Positions 1 to 8,626 are shown, counted from the first letter of the stretch. The stretch is DNA of 64,000 nt from Bog-756 sp963699105 (GCA_963699105.1 CAVOTI010000005.1:682001-746000), one strand, 5' to 3'. The notes: generated from the letters alone by a model not told the origin. Numbers and translations are program-made.

Positions 1-311
1 CAGGCGACTGCCAATCCCGCGGCCCTGTTGTTCCGGTTCGACGGCGATTCCGCCGATGGCCATCTCGGTACATCTGGGTCGTCCTCGGTTACCGACCTCA
101 ATTTCACGTAGCCGATGGCAGTTCCGTCGCAGTCGGCCACGATCACGTTCTCAACGGGGTCTGACGAGAAGAAGTCCACTACCTCACCCCACAGGGGGAT
201 CGGGGAGTCCGAGGATGACCTTGTAACTCGATCGAGGAATGCCAGTCGCCGCTCGTCCTCGGGCGAGGCAGCTCGCAGTCGAATCACACCCACAGTGTGG
301 ACCAGGACCAT
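1..311 (-). CDS. GNAT family N-acetyltransferase, 3' end cut by window edge, one frameshift
   Basis: The minus strand from the ATG at 311 reads as a GNAT N-terminus (IRLRAASPEDERRL, then VIVADCDGTAIGYVKLRSV). After about 80 codons the frame is lost, and another frame continues with MAIGGIAVEPEQQGRGIGSRL, the acetyl-CoA-binding motif A (Q-x-x-G-x-G/A). Restoring one G between bases 66 and 67 joins the halves into a continuous GNAT core, so a single-base deletion is the simplest explanation. The C-terminal part lies outside the window. GNAT enzymes move an acetyl group from acetyl-CoA to an amine; the substrate here is unknown. A real pseudogene cannot be excluded because the neighbours at 379-1035 are also damaged. 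Confidence 0.7.
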   Translation of the reverse strand, partial: MVLVHTVGVIRLRAASPEDERRLAFLDRVTRSSSDSPIPLWGEVVDFFSSDPVENVIVADCDGTAIGYVKLRSVTEDDPDVPRWPSAESPSNRNNRAAGLAVA

Positions 312-378
312 CTGGTCGGGAGTCGATTACCCAGATCGGCTACAACGCTCCCGTCAGTGGGGGCCAAGTAGAAGATAG

Positions 379-561
379 GAGGACGAGCACGGGAGCTGCA
401 TAGAGACGGACTCACAGCTGATGGCCAGAGCGGCCGCCGGTGACAACGAGGCGTTCGGTGACCTGGTTCGCCGCCACCAATCGGTCGTGTATCGGTTTCT
501 GGCCCGTCGGGCCGGCCCACTCGATGCCGCGACCTCCTGGCCGAATGGCACCAGTGGCTCT
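379..561 (+). pseudogene. ECF-type sigma factor remnant (region 2 only)
   Basis: The frame through the ATG at 421 gives an ECF sigma region 2 start: RAAAGDNEAFGDLVRRHQSV followed by VYRFLARRAG. About 35 codons on the frame breaks, and DLLAEWHQWLS appears in another frame, resembling the usual region 2 continuation (DLLAEVW). No region 4 helix-turn-helix follows, and the opposite strand downstream holds a different gene remnant. An intact ECF factor has about 160-200 residues; fewer than 60 recognisable ones remain. The fragment therefore cannot act as a sigma factor. The reading as ECF rests on the short region 2 signature only. Confidence 0.5.
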
Positions 562-621
562 CATCGGAACCGGCCCCGAAATGCCGGATGCGGCTCGGGC
601 TGGACCCGCTTTCGGGGGTCC

Positions 622-1035
622 CTACCGGCGTACCACACGGAACACGGGGTAGAGCGACGCCACGGACTGGAACGCCGATGACGGTTCCTTCCACCCGACC
701 TTCACATGAGGCCTGGCCCCGACAGCAAAAAACAGGTAGCGCCTGATGATGGGGGCCCGATCGGGGACGGGAACCTCGACCAGTCGAACCGGTCCCCGTC
801 TCCCGTGGGTCAGCACGGCTTCGCCGTTCGAAGCTCGAACGTTCTTCACCCAGTTCGACAATGGCCAGAGGCACGCGAATTGCCTGTCCACTTCGCCGCC
901 CGCGGACCTCGAGGACTGAGGCGATCGGCAGGATACGCGGAAGAGGACCGGCAATGAAGCGGCGATGGATCGCCTTGCCTCCGGAGTGGGCCTTCCCCCG
1001 GGATAGAGCGCCCTCATCTTCTCGGCTCGATCCAC
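622..1035 (-). pseudogene. Deazaflavin (F420)-dependent nitroreductase-family remnant with internal deletion
   Basis: The C-terminal frame, ending at 622, carries NWVKNVRASNGEAVL, HGRRGPVRLVEV and a terminal YPVFRVV, typical of the DDN/Rv3547-like family. The N-terminal half of the fold is in another frame (PRILPIASVLEVRGRRSG, RVPLAIVELGEER). Both frames run across the same bases near 845-860: one stretch reads as ELGEER in one frame and NWVKN in the other. In intact relatives these two motifs are separated by roughly ten residues. A deletion between two short similar sequences explains both the missing residues and the frame change. No usual start codon remains for the N-terminal frame. Probably non-functional. 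Confidence 0.55.
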
Positions 1036-1097
1036 AGGCCCATTCTTAGCCGTGCTGAACCCTGGGCCTTTTGCCGGCTTACTCGTCTAAGACCGGC

Positions 1098-1295
1098 TCA
1101 CTCCCACAAGTGATGGTCTCGCGGCTTCGGTTCGGGTGGCTTCCCCTTGAAACCCAAGAGCCTCAGAAGGAACATTCCGAACCGGTTCCGCTCCTTCGCC
1201 ATCTCGGCCTCTAGGGCTTCGGCTTCGTGGTCGCCCGAGACGTGGTACGAGAATGTCGTGTAGTCCTTTCCGTAACCCCTGTACTTGGACGTCAT
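1098..1295 (-). CDS. Small basic hypothetical protein
   Basis: A 65-residue frame with a hydrophilic, charged N-terminal half (a KYRGYGKDYTTFSYHVSG stretch, then a Glu/Ala-rich helix) and a short hydrophobic patch (FGMFLLRLLGF) followed by a Pro/Lys-rich tail. I do not recognise a family. The upstream sequence has only a weak purine run. It lies alone between the nitroreductase remnant and a lipoprotein gene, all on the minus strand. The codon third positions are less G/C-rich than in the catabolic genes, so it may be a lineage-specific small gene or a chance frame. Confidence 0.35.
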   Translation of the reverse strand: MTSKYRGYGKDYTTFSYHVSGDHEAEALEAEMAKERNRFGMFLLRLLGFKGKPPEPKPRDHHLWE

Positions 1296-1453
1296 GGAGG
1301 CCTAGCCGTCGAGGACAGCCGGGAAGAATGCGCCTACCTGCACGCCGGCCAGTCTAGGCATCCCAGGTCCGGCAATTCCGAGGTTCAGCCATCCCTCCGG
1401 TCCACGAGAACCCCGACCGGTCCGGCGTTCGGATCCGTTCCCTGGTGTGTTGG

Positions 1454-1852
1454 CTACGAGACCGAGGCGAACCTCAGTGTGAATGGTGCCGCCGTCGGCC
1501 TGTACCGCCAGCTCGGAAGCCTTTGGCCGCCTATCTGCACGCTGACCCTGACCTGAACCGAGCCGAGCTGCACGGAGACCTTCCCGTTGTTCGCCGAGAA
1601 GGTGCGTGACTGACCGGCGGGCACCAGGTCACCGGAGAAAGCCGGATTTGTTCCATAGCCGGAGGCAACCCAGCATGGGCCACTGGTGGTCACGACCACA
1701 CGGTAGTCGGATGCCGGTATCCCGACAGTCCCGACTGTGGAGGTGAACGAGGTCTGAACCGTCCGAGGTGGGGCACTCGTCGCAACCGGCCCCGAGCAAG
1801 CCGCCGTCAGAAGCGTCAGGGAGACCAGACCGAACATGGAGATCCGCGTCAT
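1454..1852 (-). CDS. Secreted lipoprotein with a DUF4115/RodZ-C-like beta domain
   Basis: The ATG at 1852 is chosen because AAGGAGG lies about 10 bases upstream; a longer frame begins at 1894 but lacks such a site. The protein (132 residues) starts MTRISMFGLVSLTLLTAACSG, a type II signal peptide with lipobox LTAAC, so Cys19 should be lipidated and the protein held on the outer face of the membrane. A Ser/Thr-rich linker follows, then a beta-rich domain with GPCWVASGYG, LVPAGQSRTF and VSVQLGSVQVRVSV. That pattern is seen in the C-terminal DUF4115 domain of RodZ-like proteins, where it usually sits on a helix-turn-helix membrane protein. Here it is free-standing. The role is unknown. Confidence 0.65.
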   Translation of the reverse strand: MTRISMFGLVSLTLLTAACSGPVATSAPPRTVQTSFTSTVGTVGIPASDYRVVVTTSGPCWVASGYGTNPAFSGDLVPAGQSRTFSANNGKVSVQLGSVQVRVSVQIGGQRLPSWRYRPTAAPFTLRFASVS

Positions 1853-1986
1853 GTCCCTCTGCCTCCTTCTCGCCAAGGCTACGTCCATTGGCATGGAGGA
1901 GCACTTTCGTCCGTCAGATGGGCCTCGGTTGGTCAGAGTCGATAGCCGCCACGGTCATCGGTGTCGTGGGACCACGAGTCGAAGGG

Positions 1987-2226
1987 TCAGGTCGGGAACA
2001 TCGCGTCCAGGCTTATGGCCGACGTCGGGCAGAACGCCGCCGCCTTCCGCACCTCTTCCTCATGACCGGTGGGATCGCCGACGACCATGGCGATCCCGTC
2101 GTCGTCGAGGTCGAAGATGCCTGGAGCCCAGAACCCGCAGTTCCCCGAGCCCATGCACGCGTCCCGGTCCACCACCAGGCGGGCCGCGGCCTCCCCCGTC
2201 GTCAGTTTCCCCGACTCTTCGGCCAT
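1987..2226 (-). CDS. [3Fe-4S] ferredoxin of the P450-partner type
   Basis: A 79-residue protein with the short ferredoxin pattern: LVVDRDACMGSGNCGFWAPG, then an acidic DLDDDG turn, and FCPTSAI near the end. The cysteines sit as C-x5-C and a distal C-P, as in the single-cluster [3Fe-4S] ferredoxins that pass electrons to actinobacterial cytochromes P450. It is the only ferredoxin gene in a window with seven P450s and two Rieske oxygenases, and it is not directly beside any of them, so it may serve several of them. No reductase gene lies nearby. It is divergent from the F420 oxidoreductase gene that starts at 2319. Confidence 0.85.
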   Translation of the reverse strand: MAEESGKLTTGEAAARLVVDRDACMGSGNCGFWAPGIFDLDDDGIAMVVGDPTGHEEEVRKAAAFCPTSAISLDAMFPT

Positions 2227-2318
2227 GGGGGTAAGGCTAACAGCGGTGTTCCCGCCCCATGCCCCTGTCCTATGCTGACCCCGGCCACGGGGGCGGTGGG
2301 AGCAGGGAGACGCTCAGT

Positions 2319-3197
2319 ATGGAGCCGATGAAGTTCGGAGTCGCCTTCGCCAACATCGGTGCGTTCGTCGACCCGACGGAGGCCATCCGGCTGGCGCGGG
2401 CCGCCGAGGCGGCCGGTTTCGAATCGATCTGGACGGTCGACCACGTGGTGGTCCCGGGCGGGTACCGCTCGAAGTACCCCTACGACCGGTCGGGCCGGCT
2501 CCCCTCCGGGGAGGGAACCGTCTTCCCCGATCCCCTGATCTGGCTGGCCTTCGTAGCCGCCCGGACGTCGACCCTGCGCCTGGGCACCGGAATCCTCATC
2601 GTGCCTCAGCGCAATCCTCTGGTTCTGGCCAAGGAGCTGGCCACCTTGGACTCCCTCTCGGGCGGACGGTTGATCCTCGGGGCGGGCATCGGTTGGCTGG
2701 AGGAGGAGTTCCAGGCGTTGGGCGTCCCCTTCGCCGGCCGGGCCCAGCGGATGGAGGAGGCCATCGTGGCCATGAGAGCCCTGTGGACCCAGGAACAGGC
2801 CAGCTTCGACGGCACCACTGCCAGCTTTTCCAACTGCTTCCTGCGACCACAGCCCCCCGGTGGCACCATCCCCGTACACCTGGGCGGTCACAGTCCGGCC
2901 GCCGCCCGGCGGGCCGGTCGGATCGGAGACGGGTTCTTTCCCCTGGGCGTCAGCCCCGAAGAGCTGGCCCCACTGGTCGACCTGATCCGAACCAGCGCCG
3001 AAGAGTCGGGCCGGGATCCGGCCGCCATCGAGGTGACCATGCAGTGCAATGCCACCGGCGCCGAGGGAGCCACCGTCGCCGTCGAGGCACTGCAGAGGAT
3101 CGGTGTGACCCGGGTCCTCATTCCGGCCGTCCTGTTCGGTGCCGACTTCGAACCGTCGCTGGCCCGGTTCGGCCAGGACGTGATCGCACGGCCATGA
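2319..3197 (+). CDS. LLM-class F420-dependent oxidoreductase (TIGR03619-like)
   Basis: A 292-residue luciferase-like TIM-barrel protein. The ATG at 2319 is preferred over one 60 bases earlier because GGGAGA lies 8 bases before it and the protein then begins MEPMKFGVAF, the first barrel strand. Typical motifs follow: RAAEAAGFESIWTVDHVVVP, LGTGILIVPQRNP, LATLDSLSGGRLILGAGIGW and VHLGGHSPAAARRAGRIGDG. The family moves hydride between reduced F420 and organic substrates; the substrate here is unknown. It stands before the epoxide hydrolase gene with a 185-base gap in which I see no gene, so the two may not share a transcript. Confidence 0.85.
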   Translation: MEPMKFGVAFANIGAFVDPTEAIRLARAAEAAGFESIWTVDHVVVPGGYRSKYPYDRSGRLPSGEGTVFPDPLIWLAFVAARTSTLRLGTGILIVPQRNPLVLAKELATLDSLSGGRLILGAGIGWLEEEFQALGVPFAGRAQRMEEAIVAMRALWTQEQASFDGTTASFSNCFLRPQPPGGTIPVHLGGHSPAAARRAGRIGDGFFPLGVSPEELAPLVDLIRTSAEESGRDPAAIEVTMQCNATGAEGATVAVEALQRIGVTRVLIPAVLFGADFEPSLARFGQDVIARP

Positions 3198-3382
3198 CCG
3201 ACCTCGGCCCCGGCCCGGGATCGGATCCGTCGCCCCGGGTCGGCCGACAGCCCGGTCGCACAGCCGGTGATGGCAAAACCGGGCCTTCGCACCTACCCGA
3301 TGCCGCTAGGGTGGTCCGACGAAGGTCCAGGTGAGGAGCCATATCGGCGGGTGCTCCGTGGATAGGAACCGGTGATGACAGG

Positions 3383-4522
3383 TTGAGCGAGTCGATCGAA
3401 CCATTCGAGGTCCGGGTCGACGATTCGATCCTCGGGGATCTCCGTCATCGGCTGGCACTGGCCAGGTTTCCCGATCAGATAGAGGACACCGGGTGGGACT
3501 ACGGCATCCCCGTCGACTACCTGCGTGAGCTGGTCGAGTACTGGCGCGACACCTACGACTGGCGCTCGGAGGAAGCGAAGCTGAACCGGTTCGAGCACTA
3601 CCGGACGACCATCGACGGCCAACAGATCCACTTCCTCCACGCCCGGTCGCCGAATCCGGACGCCCTCCCCCTCCTCCTCACCCACGGTTGGCCGGGTTCG
3701 GTGGTCGAGTTCCTCGACGTCATCCCCCGGCTGACCGACCCCGAGTCATTCGGGGGCCGGGCCGACGACGCCTTCCACGTGGTCACCCCATCGTTGCCGG
3801 GCTACGGGTTCTCCGAACCAACGCGATCCCCGGGTTGGGACCCGCCCCGCATCGCCCGGGCCTTCGTCGAGTTGATGGATCGGCTCGGCTACCGGCGCTA
3901 CGTGGCCCAGGGCGGTGACTGGGGCGCCCAGGTGACGACCCGCATCGGCTCGCTCGACCCGGGACACTGTGCGGCCATCCACCTCAACATGGCCCTCGGC
4001 ACCCGGCCCGAGGCCGCCGGGCCGGTGACCGAGGAGGAGCAGGCCGACCTGGCCGCCATGAAAGAATTCGCCGACGAGGAATCCGGTTACGCCAACGAGC
4101 AGGGGACCAAGCCCCAGACGATCGGGGTGGCGTTGAACGACTCGCCGGCCGGCCTGCTGGCCTGGATGGTGGAGAAGTTCCGGGCCTGGAGCGACTGTCA
4201 CGGGAACCCGGAACACTGCTTCACCCGTGACCAGCTCATCACCAACGTCATGCTGTACTGGGTCACCCAGACCAGCGCCTCCTCGGCCCGCCTCTACTGG
4301 GAGACCAAACACAGCACTTCTCCGGCACCTCCATTCGTCGACGTGCCCACCGGTGTGGCCCGCTACCCCAAAGAGGTGCTGCGATGGCCCCGATCGTGGG
4401 TCGAGAGCCAGTACAACGTGGTCCACTGGGAGGTCATGGAACGCGGCGGGCACTTTGCCGCCATGGAGCAGCCCGACCTGTTCGTCGACGATCTACGCCG
4501 GTACTTCCGCCTGGCCCGCTGA
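3383..4522 (+). CDS. Epoxide hydrolase, EHN-domain (microsomal-like) family
   Basis: A 379-residue alpha/beta hydrolase with the N-terminal EHN domain (about residues 6-115, with WDYGIPVDYLRELVEYWRD). The oxyanion-hole motif HGWPGS is at about residue 101, the nucleophile is Asp179 in GGDWGAQ, and the catalytic His357 is in GGHFAAMEQPD. Such enzymes add water to epoxides to give diols. The start is a TTG at 3383: an ATG 8 bases upstream is in another frame and stops at once. The neighbouring P450s could produce epoxides, so a role in opening a P450-made epoxide is plausible but not shown. Confidence 0.88.
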   Translation: MSESIEPFEVRVDDSILGDLRHRLALARFPDQIEDTGWDYGIPVDYLRELVEYWRDTYDWRSEEAKLNRFEHYRTTIDGQQIHFLHARSPNPDALPLLLTHGWPGSVVEFLDVIPRLTDPESFGGRADDAFHVVTPSLPGYGFSEPTRSPGWDPPRIARAFVELMDRLGYRRYVAQGGDWGAQVTTRIGSLDPGHCAAIHLNMALGTRPEAAGPVTEEEQADLAAMKEFADEESGYANEQGTKPQTIGVALNDSPAGLLAWMVEKFRAWSDCHGNPEHCFTRDQLITNVMLYWVTQTSASSARLYWETKHSTSPAPPFVDVPTGVARYPKEVLRWPRSWVESQYNVVHWEVMERGGHFAAMEQPDLFVDDLRRYFRLAR

Positions 4523-4541
4523 GGAGTCCGTCCCCACCCGG

Positions 4542-6197
4542 TCAGACGAGGTTGGGGCGGGCCCCGGGGAGTTCCTCCAGATCGAGCTGGCGTTCGTCGT
4601 TTCGGATCAGCGTGCCGTTGACCATGACGTGACGTACCCCCACCGGCTCCTCGTTGGTCAGCCGCTCACCGTCAGCGGGGAGATCCCGGACGCGGCGCTG
4701 GGGACCAGGTGCCACCGTGGCCGGGTCGAAGACGGTGACATCGGCGGTATGGCCCGGACGCAGGTACCCGCGGCCTTCGAAGCCGAACATGTCGGCGGGC
4801 TCACCGGCCAGCTTCCGGACGGCCCGTTCCAGCGGCATGATCTCCCGTTCCCGGACCCAGGTGCCGAGGAGGTCGGTGGGCTGGGGCGCATCGCACAGCT
4901 GGTCCACGTGGGCGCCGGCGTCGGTGAGTCCCAACACCACATGGTCCTCGGTCAGCAGACGACCCACCTCCTCGGGGTCGTCGTTGGCGATGTAGGCCCG
5001 GAAGCGCGTGGTGAGATCCTCGGCCAGCGACAGCTCGCACATGACGTCGAGCGGGGTGACGTCCCGCTCCCGGGCGATGTCGGTGACCCGACGACCCAGC
5101 AGATCGGGGAACCGCTCCGACTCCGACACCTCGAAGGTCTCCCAGCGCGGCTTCATCCCCGTTTCCCCTCTCTCCAGGTCGTCGTAGGCCGCCTGACGCC
5201 ACTCCCGGTCGCGGAAGGCGGCCCGGCGCACTTCGGGGCTGACATTGATGAGCTCGCCGAACACCTGGCCGACATTCAGGTTGTAGGCGTCGGCCAGGGT
5301 GAACTGCATGGTCAACGGTCGCGGCGTCACCTGGGGCCAGACGTCGGCCCCCCCGGCCAGGGCCTCCTCGTGCCATTGGACGACCTCACGGTGCTTCCCA
5401 CTGGACAGGGCGAACAGCGGGCAGGTGAACGGCCGTCCGACCCGCGGCTGCCAGGTGAAGACGTCGGGATATTCGCACTGCCAGCCCGGGGTGGCCAACA
5501 CCACCCCCTTGCCGGCCTTCCCCACCGCCATGAACAGCGCTTCGACCTCGTCCATCTCGGCGAACCGACTCGGCACCGGCTTGCCGTCGACACCCCGGTG
5601 GGCGAACGAGAAGCTGGTGGACAGACCGGCCGCCCCCACCTCCATCGCTTCCGCCACCAACTGGCACATGCGCTCGATCTCCTCGGGGGTGGCGGCCCGT
5701 TCGTAGGCGGCATCCCCCATGACGTACAGCCGGAGGGCGGTGTGCCCGATGTAGGCGGTGAAGTTGAGCGTCGTCCCCCGCCGGTCCACCAGGTCGAGAT
5801 AGTCCGGGAACGTCTCGAACTCCCAGGCGATTCCGGCCGCCAGCGAGGCGGCATCCATCCCCTCGACGTTCTCGAGGGTGTGCACGATCACATCGTGGTG
5901 CTCTGGTCGGCACGGGGCGATGGAGAAGCCGCAGTTGCCCGCCACCACAGTGGTCACCCCGTGGTACGACGACGGCTTGAGCTGGCGGTCCCAGAACACC
6001 TGGGCGTCGAAGTGGGTGTGGATGTCGATGAAGCCGGGAGCCACGGCACAGCCCGATGCGTCCAGCTCGATCGGCCCGTGGAGATCCGGTCCGATCTCTT
6101 CGATGATCCGGCCGGAGATGGCCACGTCGGCCCGGCGGCCGGGTCCGCCGCTCCCGTCGTACACCGTTCCACCGCGTATCACCACATCAGCTGCCAT
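4542..6197 (-). CDS. Amidohydrolase family 3, N-acyl-D-amino-acid deacylase-like
   Basis: A 551-residue metal-dependent amidohydrolase. It begins with the beta-sandwich part (VVIRGGTVYDGSGGPGRRAD), then the metal site GFIDIHTHFDAQ at about residues 57-68, and ends with the catalytic Asp in LGLTDAGAHVDQ and VTVFDPATV. This matches D-aminoacylase-type enzymes, which cleave N-acyl groups, although many actinobacterial members have unknown substrates. AAGGAG lies 7 bases before the ATG. It is the last gene of a four-gene minus-strand run (ADH, P450, ACMSD-like, this gene) with gaps of only 40-52 bases, so it should be co-transcribed with a P450. Confidence 0.85.
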   Translation of the reverse strand: MAADVVIRGGTVYDGSGGPGRRADVAISGRIIEEIGPDLHGPIELDASGCAVAPGFIDIHTHFDAQVFWDRQLKPSSYHGVTTVVAGNCGFSIAPCRPEHHDVIVHTLENVEGMDAASLAAGIAWEFETFPDYLDLVDRRGTTLNFTAYIGHTALRLYVMGDAAYERAATPEEIERMCQLVAEAMEVGAAGLSTSFSFAHRGVDGKPVPSRFAEMDEVEALFMAVGKAGKGVVLATPGWQCEYPDVFTWQPRVGRPFTCPLFALSSGKHREVVQWHEEALAGGADVWPQVTPRPLTMQFTLADAYNLNVGQVFGELINVSPEVRRAAFRDREWRQAAYDDLERGETGMKPRWETFEVSESERFPDLLGRRVTDIARERDVTPLDVMCELSLAEDLTTRFRAYIANDDPEEVGRLLTEDHVVLGLTDAGAHVDQLCDAPQPTDLLGTWVREREIMPLERAVRKLAGEPADMFGFEGRGYLRPGHTADVTVFDPATVAPGPQRRVRDLPADGERLTNEEPVGVRHVMVNGTLIRNDERQLDLEELPGARPNLV

Positions 6198-6249
6198 CGG
6201 CTTGCTCCTTGGGTTTGTCCGGGTACGTCACGAGTTGGTCGAGGTCTGG

Positions 6250-7356
6250 TCAGCCGACATGGTCGAAGCCGTACAACCCGGCGCAGTTGAGGGCGGTTAT
6301 CTTGCGGCGGTCCTCGTCGGACAGCCCCCCCAGGGTGTGGGTGATGGAGTGTCGGGACTCGGGGAAGGTGCTGTCGGTGTGGGGGAAGTCGGCCGCCCAC
6401 ATGCACGAGTCGGCCCCGAGAAGCGGGATGGACTGGTAGGCCAGCTCCTCCTCCTCGAAGGTGGTCATGACCTGTCGTCGGAACTGGTCGCTCGGGGCCA
6501 CGGTGGGTCCGTCGTCGATCTTGTCCCGGAGGTTCTCCCACTCCATGTCCATCCGGTTCAAGAAGTACGGCAACCAGCCCACGCCCGCCTCGGCCAGCAC
6601 CAGCGTGAGCCCGGGATGCCGCTCGAGAGCCCCGGAAAAGATCATGATGGCCAGCGCCTCGTCGAGCTGGAGAGGGAGGAGCGAGGCAAACGCCGCCGAC
6701 TGCCATTTGCCCACCTGGTAGCTCAGCCTCGGCGACGCCCCTTCTTTGATGTGGAAGCTGAGCGGCAGCCCGGTGCCCTCGGCCGCCGCCCACAGGCGAT
6801 CCCAGGCCGGATCGCCGGCATCGAAGTCGAACACGTCGATGATGGCACCCCGGTGGCCCCGGCCGGCCACCCGTTCGAGCTCGGCCACGGCCGCCTCGGG
6901 CGAATGGCTGGGCAGGAAAGGAAGGGCGCACAGCCGATCGGGGGCGTAGGCGTTGAACTCCTCGATGGCCCAGTCGTTCCACGCCGCGTAGCAGGCGGTC
7001 TGGAGGTCGGGCTCGGGGATGGACAGGGTGAGCGGGATGGGGCCGTAGATGACCGAGGCCCACACCCCGTCGAGGTCCATGTCCTCCAGCCGGAGTTTGG
7101 GATCGCTGACCCGGAAGCCGTCGTCCTCCAGGCCGGCCCGGGTGACGGCGCTGAGCACCTGGAGCTTGTCCCCCGTGGGGATCCCGCTGCGGCCCAGGAC
7201 ACGGTCGTTGCACACCCACGTCGGATCGCCTCGGCCCGTCACCACTCTCGGCCCCCGCTCGACCAGGTCGTCGGGTAGGCGCGACTGCCATAGGTCGGGT
7301 GGAACGGCCCGCAGGTCCAGGTGATCGTCACAGGAGTAGATGCTCGTCTCGTCCAT
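6250..7356 (-). CDS. Amidohydrolase_2 (ACMSD-like) metal-dependent hydrolase
   Basis: A 368-residue protein of the PF04909 type, related to aminocarboxymuconate semialdehyde decarboxylase. It starts MDETSIYSCDDHLDLRAVP, in which the usual D-x-H metal motif is D-D-H. Further motifs are GVWASVIYGP, YAAWNDWAIEEF, PLSFHIKEG (metal His) and DSCMWAADFPHTDSTFPES near the end (metal Asp). GGAAGGAAG precedes the ATG. Members decarboxylate or hydrolyse ring-derived acids. It sits between the P450 and the D-aminoacylase-like gene in one operon. Two further proteins of this family occur at 15998 and 38188. Confidence 0.85.
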   Translation of the reverse strand: MDETSIYSCDDHLDLRAVPPDLWQSRLPDDLVERGPRVVTGRGDPTWVCNDRVLGRSGIPTGDKLQVLSAVTRAGLEDDGFRVSDPKLRLEDMDLDGVWASVIYGPIPLTLSIPEPDLQTACYAAWNDWAIEEFNAYAPDRLCALPFLPSHSPEAAVAELERVAGRGHRGAIIDVFDFDAGDPAWDRLWAAAEGTGLPLSFHIKEGASPRLSYQVGKWQSAAFASLLPLQLDEALAIMIFSGALERHPGLTLVLAEAGVGWLPYFLNRMDMEWENLRDKIDDGPTVAPSDQFRRQVMTTFEEEELAYQSIPLLGADSCMWAADFPHTDSTFPESRHSITHTLGGLSDEDRRKITALNCAGLYGFDHVG

Positions 7357-7396
7357 CTGCTTCCTTCCTTCCTTCCGGTGGTGGCCGCGCCGGCGC

Positions 7397-8626
7397 CTAC
7401 TCCAGGCGATAGCGGATCGGCAGGTGCTTGATGGCCCCGTTGACCGACGAATTCAGGCGCTCCACCGGTCCCGACTGCTCGAACCACTCCAGCCGTCCGA
7501 TCAGCAGTCCGAACATGGCCATCAGCTCGGCCCGGGCCACGTGGGCACCCATGCACAGGTGCGGTCCGAATCCGAACACCAGGGACGGGCTCGGCGGGCG
7601 GTCGACGCGGAACTCGAAGGGGTCCTCGAACACCTCCTCGTCTCGGTTGGCCGACGCCCAGTAGAGGGCCACCTTGTCGCCGGCACGGATCCGCTGCCCG
7701 TGGAGCTCGCAGTCCTCGGTGGCCGTCCGCACGAAGTAGCTGATGGGCGTGACCCAGCGAAGGATCTCCTCGACGGCATCGGGTAGGAGCCCGTGATGGG
7801 CCCGCAGTTTGTCCCACTGGTCGGGGAACTCGCAGAAGGCCTGCATGCCACCGGCGATGGCATCACGGGTGGTCTGGTTGCCCGCCTCGACCAGAAGCTC
7901 GCAGTAGGAGACGAGCTGGCGCGACGTCAGTGGCGCCCCGTCGACCTGGCTCTGCGTCAACTGGGTGACCAGGTCGTCCTGTGGATGCTGGCGGCGATCG
8001 GCCACCATCTGTTTGAAATAGCGGTGCAGTTCGCCACGGGCCCGCGTGGACGTGTCCTCGGGACTCTCGCCGGGGCGCCGGTACTCGGGATCGTCCTTGC
8101 CGATGATCTCGTTGGTCCAGCGGAAGTGGTGCCCCCAGTCAGCCTGGGGCACGCCCAGGACCCAGGAGATCACCTCGACCGGATACGGGGCGGCGAAGGT
8201 GTCGACGAAGTCGCATTCCCGGATCTCGCCACCGGTCGACGCCCGGTCGACGACGTCGGCGGCGATCCGTTCGATCTCCTGGCGGCGGGCCGAGACGGCG
8301 CTGCGAAGGAACTTCTTGTTGGCGACCTTGCGCATGGGACCGTGCTCGGGGGGATCGAGGTAGACGATCATCTCGACCGGCATGTCCACCCCGGTGAGAT
8401 CCATGTCCAGGGTGATCCCGCCTGCGCTCGAGAACAGCTGGGGCTGGCTGGCCGCGTACTGGATATCGGCGAACTTGGTCACTGCCCAAAAGGACGGGTG
8501 CCCGGGCGGCTCGATGCGGGCCACCGGGGCTTCGGCCCGCAGCCGGGTCCACACCTGGTGGGGATAGCCGTGGCGGGCGAACCGCTCCGGGTCGACCAGG
8601 TCCAAGGGGTCGATATCGAGGCTCAT
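7397..8626 (-). CDS. Cytochrome P450 with Gln in the I-helix acid position
   Basis: A 409-residue soluble P450. The heme-binding loop FGFGPHLCMGAH has the thiolate ligand at Cys358, and the K-helix E-x-x-R is in EEILRW. The I-helix motif reads EAGNQTTRD, so the usual acidic residue of the acid-alcohol pair (A/G-G-x-D/E-T) is Gln251; the codon is CAG at 7876-7874, one base from GAG. Such P450s hydroxylate hydrophobic substrates using two electrons from a ferredoxin. The ATG overlaps the stop of the upstream NDMA-type ADH gene (ATGA), so the two are translationally coupled. The N-terminus and IVYLDPPEHGPMRK loop resemble the CYP125/142-like group, but the family name is not certain. Confidence 0.9.
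   Translation of the reverse strand: MSLDIDPLDLVDPERFARHGYPHQVWTRLRAEAPVARIEPPGHPSFWAVTKFADIQYAASQPQLFSSAGGITLDMDLTGVDMPVEMIVYLDPPEHGPMRKVANKKFLRSAVSARRQEIERIAADVVDRASTGGEIRECDFVDTFAAPYPVEVISWVLGVPQADWGHHFRWTNEIIGKDDPEYRRPGESPEDTSTRARGELHRYFKQMVADRRQHPQDDLVTQLTQSQVDGAPLTSRQLVSYCELLVEAGNQTTRDAIAGGMQAFCEFPDQWDKLRAHHGLLPDAVEEILRWVTPISYFVRTATEDCELHGQRIRAGDKVALYWASANRDEEVFEDPFEFRVDRPPSPSLVFGFGPHLCMGAHVARAELMAMFGLLIGRLEWFEQSGPVERLNSSVNGAIKHLPIRYRLE

Noticed and set aside
4227..6290. A 687-codon open frame on the plus strand opposite the D-aminoacylase-like gene
   Set aside because: It has no recognisable motif, its codon third positions are not G/C-biased in the expected way, and it mirrors the well-supported minus-strand gene with DIHTHFDAQ and other motifs. 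Long antisense frames are common in GC-rich DNA.
5878..7278. A 466-codon plus-strand frame over two amidohydrolase genes
   Set aside because: It crosses two genes supported on the other strand by family motifs and ribosome-binding sites, and its product is rich in Gly/Arg/Pro without domain features.
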